Source: JAQUPP01 sp041649955 (lineage in GTDB: Bacteria > Patescibacteriota > Patescibacteriia > UBA2591 > JAQUPP01). From it: a DNA stretch of 13,015 nucleotides. Numbering within the stretch: position 1 is the stretch's first letter; each line of letters starts with the position of its first letter. A program made the translations under genes and the position numbers. The stretch covers positions 1-13,015 of the forward strand of contig JBAZMD010000019.1 of NCBI GenBank assembly GCA_041649955.1, in the 5' to 3' direction. This document shows positions 1-6,482 of the stretch, piece after piece. The notes beneath the pieces are model-generated. The model searched no databases. It was not told the origin of the DNA and saw only the letters and a program-made list of their open reading frames with translations.

Positions 1-150
1 GTCACTTCCGAGGATTCTTCGGGCAACAAAACTGAATCAAAAACCAATACTTTATTAACCCCTCAAAAAAGACTGACCGTAACCGAATTGATTTTCAAAA
101 ACTTCCAGCAAACATTCGGATGGATGAGAAATGTCGGGGCTAAGTTCTAA
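1..150 (+). CDS. 3' end of an unrecognised gene (partial)
   Basis: Reading frame 1 is open from the first base and ends at a TAA at 148-150, giving a 49-residue C-terminal fragment. The fragment begins with a polar Ser/Thr/Lys-rich stretch and ends in an aromatic-rich, moderately basic tail (LIFKNFQQTFGWMRNVGAKF). No family is recognised and no function is proposed. The Ser/Thr-rich stretch followed by a compact basic tail could be a linker plus a terminal helix, but this is inference. No intrinsic terminator is visible after it, so transcription may continue toward the response regulator at 258. Confidence that this is coding rests on the uninterrupted frame and the clean stop before a 107-bp A/T-rich gap. 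Confidence 0.6.
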   Translation, partial: VTSEDSSGNKTESKTNTLLTPQKRLTVTELIFKNFQQTFGWMRNVGAKF

Positions 151-159
151 AATAATTAG

Positions 160-168
160 TTATCCACA
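160..168 (+). other. DnaA-box-like nonamer TTATCCACA
   Basis: The nonamer matches the classical DnaA-box consensus TTATNCACA exactly. It lies in the gap upstream of the first response regulator, about 27 bp before a TATAAT hexamer. The same motif occurs at the rplJ promoter and, with one mismatch, in the divergent region near 9830. A single box is not an origin; a promoter-linked regulatory role is inferred from the recurrence. Confidence 0.5.
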
Positions 169-171
169 TGT

Positions 172-200
172 AAAATTTTAAGAAATAATGTTATTATAAT
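172..200 (+). promoter_or_regulatory. candidate promoter of the sensor/ABC operon
   Basis: A perfect TATAAT -10 hexamer lies at 195-200. The corresponding -35 position (172-177, AAAATT) is poor, so activation by a factor, perhaps at the adjacent TTATCCACA box, is possible. The predicted start near 207 would leave a leader of about 50 nt before the ATG at 258. Confidence 0.45.
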
Positions 201-257
201 AAATATATAAATGGGAGGATTTTAATTTTTTAAGTATAAATTCATAAAATTAAATTT

Positions 258-641
258 ATGATTAATTCAAAACATACTGTTCTTATTGTTGAAGATGAAC
301 CATCAATTCGTGACGCGATTGTTATTAAATTAACCCGCAAAGGATTTACCGTGCTTGAAGCAAAAAACGGTCAAGAAGGACTTGATATTGCCTTGCAAAA
401 GCACCCGGATTTAATTTTGCTTGATGTTATTATGCCGATAATGGACGGTTTAACAGTGATTAAAAAATTAAAGGAAGATGAATGGGGAAAAACCGTGCCT
501 GTACTTTTATTGACTAATTTAAGTGACCCGGAAGCTGTATCTAAATCAATAAAAATAGATCGTTCTGACTTTCTTATAAAAAGTAATTGGACGCTTGAAG
601 AAGTAGTGGAAAAAATAAATCAAAAATTAAAAACCGTATAA
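258..641 (+). CDS. receiver-only response regulator (CheY-like)
   Basis: This 127-residue protein is a single receiver domain with nothing after it. The acidic pocket is E12-D13, the phospho-acceptor is D56 in LILLDVIMP, the switch Thr is T86 in LLLTN, and the conserved Lys is K108 in DFLIKSN. All catalytic positions are therefore present, and it should accept a phosphoryl group from a histidine kinase, most likely the one at 1576. With no DNA-binding or enzymatic output domain it must act by protein-protein contact or as a phosphate sink. It is the first gene of a closely spaced + strand series, with a 32-bp gap to the next gene. No Shine-Dalgarno lies at the usual distance: a GGGAGG at 213-218 is about 40 bp too far upstream and an in-frame TAA at 231-233 rules out an earlier start. 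Family assignment is very secure; the partner kinase is inferred from position. Confidence 0.93.
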   Translation: MINSKHTVLIVEDEPSIRDAIVIKLTRKGFTVLEAKNGQEGLDIALQKHPDLILLDVIMPIMDGLTVIKKLKEDEWGKTVPVLLLTNLSDPEAVSKSIKIDRSDFLIKSNWTLEEVVEKINQKLKTV

Positions 642-673
642 AAAGGATATTTAAGCCACTAAAAATAATTACT

Positions 674-1528
674 ATGGTTAACAAATTAAAAACCGTAAAA
701 GTACCGCCGCAATTTGAAGAAATTTTTAGCAAGAGTGAGAGTTTTGTCACCGATTATTTTAAGCAAAAAGATGAGGATCCCACCAAAGGAACCATTACGA
801 TTGCCGGAGAACGATATATTCTCGTCCGAGCGGCATCAATGTCCGTGGGGTTTTTTAAAATCATCAGTAATTTTTTTCGTGACAAGAGTGCAGAGGAAGC
901 TCGCGTTATATCAGAAAGTATTCTTTTTGATCTTGCCCATGCTATCGGTAAAGCAGATGCGCGGGCGTTTCATGAAAAAATGAATTTAAAAGATCCTATT
1001 GAAAAATTATCCGCCGGACCGATACATTTTGCCTATACAGGATGGGCCTTTGTGGATATTTTTCCTGAAAGCAAACCTTCTCCGGACGAAAACTTTTTTT
1101 TGATTTATGACCATCCATATTCTTTTGAATCGGAATCATGGGTTAGATCCGGAGAAAAAACCGATCACGCGGTTTGTATTATGAATGCCGGTTATTCATC
1201 AGGATGGTGCGAAGAAAGTTTTGGAGTGGCATTGGTTGCTTCGGAAATAATGTGTAAGGCGAAAGGGGATAAGTTTGACAGATTTATAATGGCTCACCCT
1301 TCCAAGATTAACGAATATATAAAGAAATATCAGAAAGAGGCGCCTCAGGGTGTTAAAATAGAAAAATACGAAATTCCCGGATTTTTAAACAGAAAAATGC
1401 AAGAAGAGGAATTGAGAACAAAAAATAAAACACTGGAAGAAATGAATGCTTTTATGGTGGACCGTGAATTAAAAATGATTGAGCTCAAAAAAGAGATTGA
1501 AGAACTTAAGAAAAAATCCGCCGGCTAA
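674..1528 (+). CDS. XylR_N/V4R-domain ligand sensor with coiled-coil tail
   Basis: The 284-residue soluble protein resembles the ligand-binding half of XylR/DmpR-type activators: a XylR_N-like region at about residues 35-145 followed by a V4R-like region at about 147-209 (DHAVCIMNAGYSSGWCEESF, then EIMCKAKGDKFDRF). V4R domains are known to bind small hydrophobic molecules and often carry a Cys-coordinated metal. Here C168, C179 and C194 are visible, while the position expected to hold the last Cys (before R-F) is D202, so the metal site may be altered. Residues 240-281 form a charged helix (MVDRELKMIELKKEIEEL) like the signalling helices that link sensors to kinases or AAA+ domains, but no output domain follows. 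It lies between a receiver and a histidine kinase, so it may deliver a ligand signal to the kinase (inference). Other starts seem unlikely because the ATG at 674 follows the previous stop by 32 bp. It is not a recognised truncation: no downstream remnant is present. Confidence 0.8.
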   Translation: MVNKLKTVKVPPQFEEIFSKSESFVTDYFKQKDEDPTKGTITIAGERYILVRAASMSVGFFKIISNFFRDKSAEEARVISESILFDLAHAIGKADARAFHEKMNLKDPIEKLSAGPIHFAYTGWAFVDIFPESKPSPDENFFLIYDHPYSFESESWVRSGEKTDHAVCIMNAGYSSGWCEESFGVALVASEIMCKAKGDKFDRFIMAHPSKINEYIKKYQKEAPQGVKIEKYEIPGFLNRKMQEEELRTKNKTLEEMNAFMVDRELKMIELKKEIEELKKKSAG

Positions 1529-1575
1529 TTCTTATTAAAATTATCTATAGACGCAAATTTTTATAATAAAGTAAT

Positions 1576-3117
1576 ATGCGGATTAGGTTTAAATTTACTC
1601 TTTCTTTTATTTTTTTATCGCTTTTTCCACTTGTAGTGGCGGGAATATTTGCATTTCAAAAACTTTCAAAAACAGATATCTTATTTATTGGATTTATAGC
1701 GCTTCTCGCAGCAGTTATTTCATTTCTTGTCGCAAGAATTTTTTTTCGGCCTATTAGCGAACTTGCTGATATGGCGAGCAGATTTCAAGAAGGAAATTTT
1801 TCACAGAAAATAAATGTTCAATCTAAAGATGAAATCGGGAAAATATCACAGATTTTTAATAATTTAGGGAAACAACTGCAAGAATTATCTCTTAATTTTG
1901 AACAAAAAGTAGAAGAAAGAACAGTAGAATTAAAAGGCAAGATAAAAGATCTTGAAAATACAAAAAGGGCAATTCTAAATCTTCTAGAGGATTTAGAAAT
2001 CATTAAAAACAAACTTGAGACAGCAAGAGCGAAAGATGAAGCGATATTGGTCAATATCGGCGAAGGATTGATATTTACCGATCTTGAAAAGAGAATTCTT
2101 CTTATTAATAAAGCAGGGGAGGATATATTGGATTGGGAAGAAAAAGAACTTTTAGATAAAACGTGGACAGAGGTAGTAGGCATTAAAAATGAAAATGCCG
2201 AAGAAATTTCTTCTGATTTATTTTCTTTGGATAAAATTATAGATTCGCCTTTTATCTTCACCAATGATTACTACTATACGAAAAAGAATGGTAAAATTTT
2301 TCCCGTGGCGATTACTGCCTCAAAAGTTTCCGTCAATAACGAACCAATAGGCATAATTATTGTTTTTCGGGATATTACAAGAGAGAAAGAAATTGATAAA
2401 GCGAAAACAGAATTTGTTTCACTCGCTTCTCATCAACTTAGAACCCCGCTTTCCACAATTAATTGGTATACGGAAATGCTTTTAGCTGAAGATGCCGGTG
2501 AAATCAATAAAGAACAAAAAAAATATTTAGAAGAGATTTATCAGGGAAGCAAGCGTATGGTTGGATTAGTAAATGCGCTTTTAAATGTTTCTAGAATTGA
2601 GCTGGGAACATTTGCCATAGAACCGGAACCCGTGGACTTGAAAAATGTTGCTCAAATAGTATTAAAAGAATTGGAACCTAAAATTAAGAATAAAAAAATA
2701 AAAATACACAGTTCGTTTGATTCAAATTTACCGATAATACAGCTTGATCCCAGACTTGTTAATATTATTTTTCAAAATTTATTATCTAATGCCGTAAAGT
2801 ATACTCCTTCCGAAGGAGAAGTGTCGCTCACAGTGACAATAAAAGATAAAGATGTTATAATTAAAGTAACTGATACCGGATACGGCATTCCTCTAAATCA
2901 GCAAGATAAAATTTTCAGTAAACTTTTCCGAGCCGACAACGTGGTTTCTAAAGATACGGAAGGAACCGGTTTAGGACTTTATATTGTAAAATCAATTATT
3001 GATCACTTTAATGGCCGGATATGGTTTGAATCTGAAGAAAATAAGGGCACGACATTCTGCGCAACATTGCCTCTTGGAGGGGTAAAAAGAAAAGAAGGGA
3101 CCAAAACATTAGGATAA
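1576..3117 (+). CDS. membrane histidine kinase, HAMP-PAS-HisKA-HATPase
   Basis: This 513-residue sensor kinase has two hydrophobic helices (about 8-27 and 34-56) joined by a loop of only about seven residues, so there is essentially no extracytoplasmic sensor. A HAMP domain follows (about 57-108), then a coiled coil (about 105-150), a PAS domain (about 152-268), HisKA with the H-box SHQLRTPL (phospho-accepting H286), and a HATPase domain with N-box N405, G1 box DTGYG (433-437), an F-box region KIFSKLF and G2 box GTGLG (463-467). All catalytic motifs are intact. Signal input must come through the membrane, the PAS pocket or the neighbouring V4R protein. It sits between the V4R gene (47-bp gap) and a second receiver (26-bp gap), which makes both receivers candidate partners. 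No Shine-Dalgarno is seen; a TATAAT at 1562-1567 lies just ahead of the ATG and could drive a near-leaderless internal transcript. The family call is secure, the ligand unknown. Confidence 0.94.
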   Translation: MRIRFKFTLSFIFLSLFPLVVAGIFAFQKLSKTDILFIGFIALLAAVISFLVARIFFRPISELADMASRFQEGNFSQKINVQSKDEIGKISQIFNNLGKQLQELSLNFEQKVEERTVELKGKIKDLENTKRAILNLLEDLEIIKNKLETARAKDEAILVNIGEGLIFTDLEKRILLINKAGEDILDWEEKELLDKTWTEVVGIKNENAEEISSDLFSLDKIIDSPFIFTNDYYYTKKNGKIFPVAITASKVSVNNEPIGIIIVFRDITREKEIDKAKTEFVSLASHQLRTPLSTINWYTEMLLAEDAGEINKEQKKYLEEIYQGSKRMVGLVNALLNVSRIELGTFAIEPEPVDLKNVAQIVLKELEPKIKNKKIKIHSSFDSNLPIIQLDPRLVNIIFQNLLSNAVKYTPSEGEVSLTVTIKDKDVIIKVTDTGYGIPLNQQDKIFSKLFRADNVVSKDTEGTGLGLYIVKSIIDHFNGRIWFESEENKGTTFCATLPLGGVKRKEGTKTLG

Positions 3118-3143
3118 AAATTAAAATTTAATAATAAAATTTT

Positions 3144-3551
3144 ATGGCTCAAACCAAAAAAATAGTTTTAGTTATAGAAGACGAACAACCATTATTGGAA
3201 GCTATTCGCATTAAATTGGAAAAATGCGACTTTGAAGTGGTAACCGCCCGTACGGTTCAGCAAGCACTAAATTATTTAGAAGATATTAAAACCGTTGATG
3301 CTATTTGGTTGGATCATTACTTGATAGGAGGAGACAGCGGTCTTGATTTTTTAGTAAAAATTAAAAATGGCGATGCTAATTTAAAAAAAATTCCTGTTTT
3401 TGTTGTTTCCAACACTGCCACCTCAGACAAAGTACAATCTTATCTTCAATTAGGGATAGAAAAATATTATATAAAATCTGACTATCGTTTAGATCAAATT
3501 ATTGAAGATATTAAAAAAAATTTAGAAACAGTGAATGGTAATGTTAAATAA
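3144..3551 (+). CDS. second receiver-only response regulator
   Basis: The 135-residue protein is again a lone receiver domain. The acidic pairing residues are E12-D13, the phospho-acceptor is D57 in AIWLDHYL, the switch position is S89 in VVSN, and the conserved Lys is K111 in YYIKSD. It differs from the first regulator of the cluster in having Trp before the acceptor Asp and a longer loop after it (LIGGDSGLDFL), so it is probably a paralogue with a distinct partner rather than a recent duplicate. It has no output domain. It follows the histidine kinase by 26 bp and precedes the ABC ATPase by 43 bp, consistent with one transcription unit. The upstream gap is A/T-only without a Shine-Dalgarno. 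A kinase feeding two single-domain receivers suggests a branched or phosphate-sink circuit, as in chemotaxis-like systems; this is inference. Confidence 0.92.
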   Translation: MAQTKKIVLVIEDEQPLLEAIRIKLEKCDFEVVTARTVQQALNYLEDIKTVDAIWLDHYLIGGDSGLDFLVKIKNGDANLKKIPVFVVSNTATSDKVQSYLQLGIEKYYIKSDYRLDQIIEDIKKNLETVNGNVK

Positions 3552-3594
3552 TAATCATTATTAATTACTAGAACAAATTTTTAAATAATAAAAT

Positions 3595-4884
3595 ATGGAG
3601 CCAATTATTGAAGTGGAAAATCTAACCGTTGTCTATAATTTGGGTAAAACAAACGAATTCACCGCTTTAGCCAACAATAGTTTATCTATTTATAAAGGAG
3701 AATATATTATAATATTTGGTCCTTCGGGTTGCGGTAAATCAACCCTTTTATATAGCATGGCTGGTCTTCAAAAACCGACGAATGGAAAAATCAAAGTGGC
3801 CAATAGAATGCTTTCGGAATTATCTCAAAAAGAATTGGTTAAATTTCATCAAGACGTGACTGGAATGATCTTCCAGGCTTATTATTTAATTCCTTCTTTA
3901 TCTGTTTTGGATAATGTTTGTTTATCTCTGATTTTTAAAAATATTAGAGCAAAAGAAAGAGCTCAAAGAGCAAAGGAACTTCTGAAACAATTTGGTATTG
4001 AACAATGCACTTATCGTTTGCCTTTAAGCTTGTCTGGTGGTCAACAACAAAGAGTGGCCATTGTTAGAGCTTTAATGACTGATCCGCCAATAATTTTTGC
4101 CGATGAACCTGTTGGTAATCTTGATTCAAAATCAGCAGAAGTTACTATGGAATTATTGGACGAATTAAATCAGAAGTATAATAAAACTATTATTTTGGTC
4201 ACTCATGATCCGAGTTATCTTTCCAAAGCTGATAGAATTTTTCATATGAAAGATGGACGCATTGAAAGAGTGGTGATAAATGAATCCGGCAAAAAAATAG
4301 CGCCTATGTCAAAAGAATCGCCTATGTCGGATATTTTATCTTCTTTGGCTCAGCGGTATCCGACATCTTCAGAAATTGAATTAAAGAGCAAGGCCTTGGT
4401 GAATTGGCTGATTACTGTTTTGGATGAACCGAGAATAGCCAGAATAGAAGAAATAATTAAAAAAAGAATAAAAGGCGAATATACGCAAGATACCTTGCAT
4501 GAAAATTTAAATTTATCATTTGAAAAAGGCGGAGCAGGGCTTTATGCTCAGAGAGCCACCGAATTTACTAAAAAAATAGAATTTATTTTAATGGAAGCGG
4601 GCAATTTGCACAAAACAATAAAACCGACCGTTTCTATGACCGAAGATGATTTAAAAGCCGTGGAAATAAGAAAAACATTATTGGATCGATATCACGGAGA
4701 ACTTACTTTGGATCAAATCAACAGACTGGACAGATTTATCAGGCTTAGAATAGAAAATATGATTAATAGAGCGCAATTCTTAAAATATCTTGATTTGCCG
4801 TTTAAAGCCGGCGGAGTCGGTTTGAATCACAGAACCGCTCATAACTTCACCAATTTAATTGAAATTATTTTAATTAATATTTAA
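3595..4884 (+). CDS. ABC exporter ATPase (LolD/MacB type) with duplicated C-terminal module
   Basis: Residues 1 to about 230 form a complete ABC ATPase: Walker A GPSGCGKST (42-50), Q-loop Q94, signature LSGGQ (146-150), Walker B IIFADEP with D170 and E171, and H-loop H204. The sequence resembles LolD/MacB/FtsE-class ATPases, which power MacB-type mechanotransmission permeases. Those proteins usually stop near 220-250 residues; this one continues to 429. The extra part holds two copies of a roughly 56-residue unit (280-335 and 374-429) that align without gaps with about 19 identities, sharing a pattern of R-I, then L-x-L-x-F, x2, G-G-x-G-L, A, F-T, I-E-x-I-L. The module is not recognised; it could be a regulatory or dimerisation domain. 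The permease starts 8 bp later, so the pair is expected to be co-translated. ATPase assignment is secure, the role of the tail unknown. Confidence 0.92.
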   Translation: MEPIIEVENLTVVYNLGKTNEFTALANNSLSIYKGEYIIIFGPSGCGKSTLLYSMAGLQKPTNGKIKVANRMLSELSQKELVKFHQDVTGMIFQAYYLIPSLSVLDNVCLSLIFKNIRAKERAQRAKELLKQFGIEQCTYRLPLSLSGGQQQRVAIVRALMTDPPIIFADEPVGNLDSKSAEVTMELLDELNQKYNKTIILVTHDPSYLSKADRIFHMKDGRIERVVINESGKKIAPMSKESPMSDILSSLAQRYPTSSEIELKSKALVNWLITVLDEPRIARIEEIIKKRIKGEYTQDTLHENLNLSFEKGGAGLYAQRATEFTKKIEFILMEAGNLHKTIKPTVSMTEDDLKAVEIRKTLLDRYHGELTLDQINRLDRFIRLRIENMINRAQFLKYLDLPFKAGGVGLNHRTAHNFTNLIEIILINI

Positions 4885-4892
4885 ATCATTCT

Positions 4893-6086
4893 ATGAGATT
4901 TACTGATCTCTTATCCTTATCTTCAAGAAATTATCGGACAAAATTGGGCCGGACTTTAATCACTATTTTGGGTATTGGTGTCGGCGTAGGAACAATTGTT
5001 TTGCTTGTTTCTTTCGGTTATGGTCTTCAAAATTTATTAATGGCGCAAATTTCAACTTCCGAAAGTTTGCGCACCATTGATATTTATTCTCCTGATGCGG
5101 AAAATATTTTTTTGGACAATGTATTAATTGATAAAATATCTAAATTGGAAAATGTTACCGAGGTCAGTCCTATTGCCAATTTTATGGGACAAGCCGCAAT
5201 TTCTGATTTAAACGCCAATATTACGATTTATGGAATTAAGCCGCTATTTTTTACATTAGAAGGAGTTAAAACACAAACAGGACAGCTTCCCCAAAACAGC
5301 AAAGAAGTGGTTTGCTCCACTGCTTTTGTCAAACTTTTCAACTTAACTCCGGAACAAATAATTAATCAAACAGTAGATGTAAGTATTTTTCAAGAAACAC
5401 AAGGTGTTGATCAGGAACTGCCAACAGTCATGGAATATCCGGAAAAAGGTTTAAAAATAGTCGGCGTGGTTGAAGATGAAACGGTTCCCACTGTTTATCT
5501 TCTTTTAGACGATATTAAAGATGTCCCCATAGTCAGTTATCAGCAATTGAAAGTTATGGTCAGTAAAACGGATTTTGTAGAGACGGTCAGGCAGCAAGCG
5601 GTTGATTTTGGTTATCTTACTTCTTCTTTAAGCGATACGGTGAGCGAGGCGAATAAAATTTTTAAAAGCATTCAAATTATGTTGGCAATTTTCGGTATGG
5701 CTGCTTTGCTCGTTGCCGCCATTGGTATGTTTAACACAATGACTATTACTTTATTGGAACGAACCAATGAAATCGGAGTAATGAAAGCTATTGGTGCTTC
5801 TAATAAAGAAATTTCCGCTCTTTTCTTGCTTGAGGCGACTATAATGGGTTTTTTGGGAAGTATAGCCGGTTTATCAATGGGTTGGCTGAGCGGCAAGATT
5901 CTGAATTTTGTTCTTCATTTAATGGCCATGGCTTACAGTGCCCAGAGCGTTAATGTTTTCTATATTCCAGTTTGGTTTATATTTACGGTAATTATTTCAA
6001 CCACAATTGTCGGTTTTTCAACCGCAATATATCCCGCTCAAAGAGCTGGAAAATACGATCCTTTGGAAGCGTTAAGATACAAATAA
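4893..6086 (+). CDS. MacB/FtsX-type ABC transporter permease
   Basis: The 397-residue protein has the MacB layout: a short N-terminal cytoplasmic helix, TM1 at about residues 20-43 (TLITILGIGVGVGTIVLLVS), a large periplasmic-type domain of about 215 residues (MacB_PCD-like), then a C-terminal FtsX domain with three TM helices starting near residue 260. The conserved cytoplasmic loop ERTNEIGVMKAIGAS and the ending AGKYDPLEALRYK are hallmarks of the family and contact the ATPase. It begins 8 bp after the ATPase gene, so the two make a complete exporter (probably two copies of each subunit). Such systems in this superfamily move lipoproteins, peptides or antibiotics, or transmit force; no membrane-fusion partner is seen here, so the substrate is unknown. 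No terminator is visible before the rplJ promoter. Length and motifs are normal, and the family call is secure. Confidence 0.93.
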   Translation: MRFTDLLSLSSRNYRTKLGRTLITILGIGVGVGTIVLLVSFGYGLQNLLMAQISTSESLRTIDIYSPDAENIFLDNVLIDKISKLENVTEVSPIANFMGQAAISDLNANITIYGIKPLFFTLEGVKTQTGQLPQNSKEVVCSTAFVKLFNLTPEQIINQTVDVSIFQETQGVDQELPTVMEYPEKGLKIVGVVEDETVPTVYLLLDDIKDVPIVSYQQLKVMVSKTDFVETVRQQAVDFGYLTSSLSDTVSEANKIFKSIQIMLAIFGMAALLVAAIGMFNTMTITLLERTNEIGVMKAIGASNKEISALFLLEATIMGFLGSIAGLSMGWLSGKILNFVLHLMAMAYSAQSVNVFYIPVWFIFTVIISTTIVGFSTAIYPAQRAGKYDPLEALRYK

Positions 6087-6099
6087 GTTTTCCGTGTCT

Positions 6100-6108
6100 T
6101 GTGGATAA
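6100..6108 (-). other. DnaA-box-like nonamer (TGTGGATAA on + strand)
   Basis: The reverse complement is TTATCCACA, identical to the motif at 160-168. It ends 5 bp upstream of the -35 hexamer of the rplJ promoter, a position typical for an activator or UP-like element. The function is not known. Confidence 0.5.
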
Positions 6109-6113
6109 CTGCT

Positions 6114-6142
6114 TTGACAAATTTAATATTTATAGTTATATT
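6114..6142 (+). promoter_or_regulatory. rplJ-rplL operon promoter
   Basis: A perfect -35 TTGACA (6114-6119) is followed, after exactly 17 bp, by TATATT (6137-6142), one mismatch from the -10 consensus. The predicted start is near 6149-6151, which is exactly where the L10 leader structure begins. This is the strongest promoter in the window, as expected for ribosomal protein genes. Confidence 0.85.
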
Positions 6143-6149
6143 TAATATA

Positions 6150-6260
6150 TTGCTGCAGACAGTAGGTGTCCCTTTGGGGGCTTAATAGAACCTACCGAGG
6201 TAAAGATATTTTTTTAAGTTAACTTAAAAAATCTGCGGCAACACGCAGTTTATTTTTTTA
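6150..6260 (+). ncRNA. ribosomal protein L10 leader (autoregulatory attenuator)
   Basis: The stretch ahead of rplJ carries the typical L10-leader core: CAGACAGTAGGT, then TTAATAGAACCTACCGAGGT. The stem GTAGGT (6162-6167) pairs with ACCTAC (6190-6195), and a G/C hairpin with a TTTG loop (6168-6172 with 6177-6181) sits inside it. A ten-bp long-range helix joins 6150-6159 to 6232-6241 (nine Watson-Crick pairs, one G-U). Its 3' strand overlaps the first arm of the terminator hairpin at 6233-6248, so the two folds exclude each other. A 22-nt perfect palindrome at 6210-6231 lies between. In Bacillus subtilis the L10(L12)4 complex binds such a leader and promotes termination; the same logic is inferred here. 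The core match is strong; the exact switching order is a model. Confidence 0.85.
6233..6260 (+). terminator. intrinsic terminator of the L10 leader attenuator
   Basis: CTGCG (6233-6237) pairs with CGCAG (6244-6248) around a GCAACA loop and is followed directly by a T-rich run (6249-6259). It lies inside the leader, upstream of rplJ, so it acts as a conditional terminator. The 5' arm is also used by the long-range helix with 6150-6159. Confidence 0.75.
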
Positions 6261-6420
6261 AAGAGTTTTGTCTCCGGACGTTAAGTCGGAGCAACAAAAC
6301 CTTTACCCCCTCCTTTATCTCAACGATAAACTTTCGATAATCGTTAGGATAAAAGGCGAAGCCGCTTCGCTTACGGCGTATCGTAAAAGGGTAGACCCCC
6401 GATGGAGTAAAGGAGGGGGT
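6260..6420 (+). repeat. palindromic repeat element, long copy
   Basis: The element starts with AAAGAGTTTTGT (6260-6271), whose GTTTTGT part pairs with ACAAAAC at 6294-6300 around an inner hairpin (CTCCGGAC with GTCGGAG). It continues with an inverted-repeat unit whose ends are ACCCCCTCCTTTA (6305-6317) and TAAAGGAGGGGGT (6408-6420). Its interior carries further stems, including AACGAT/ATCGTT (6322-6327 with 6340-6345) and GCGAAGC/GCTTCGC (6356-6369). A shorter copy sits after rplL at 7427-7542; 6294-6338 and 7481-7525 are identical over 45 nt, and 6400-6420 equals 7522-7542. No transposase is present, so it looks like a non-autonomous MITE- or REP-like element. Here it lies in the 5' untranslated region of rplJ, and the translation frame crossing it (6268-6471) is judged spurious. 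Confidence 0.8.
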
Positions 6421-6482
6421 ACGCAAATTTTTAGTAAAATTTTTTGCGTTATAAATAACTTAAAAATTTAAAAAAATTTGGT
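6421..6482 (+). other. A/T-rich end of the rplJ 5' leader
   Basis: ACGCAAA (6421-6427) can pair with TTTGCGT (6443-6449), with an inner TTTT/AAAA stem, and the remaining 33 nt up to the rplJ ATG are nearly pure A/T. No Shine-Dalgarno is seen. Together with the leader and the repeat, the predicted 5' untranslated region is about 330 nt. Confidence 0.4.

Noticed and set aside
160..168. replication origin suggested by DnaA-box-like sequence
   Set aside because: Only one box per gap, no cluster, no dnaA or dnaN nearby.
213..218. GGGAGG as a ribosome binding site for the first response regulator
   Set aside because: It is about 40 bp from the ATG at 258, and an in-frame TAA at 231-233 excludes an earlier start. 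It could serve only a four-codon frame at 211-225.
6268..6471. 67-residue open frame between the L10 leader and rplJ
   Set aside because: It lies almost wholly inside the palindromic repeat element and reads across its stems; the product has no family pattern and the region is better explained as 5' leader.
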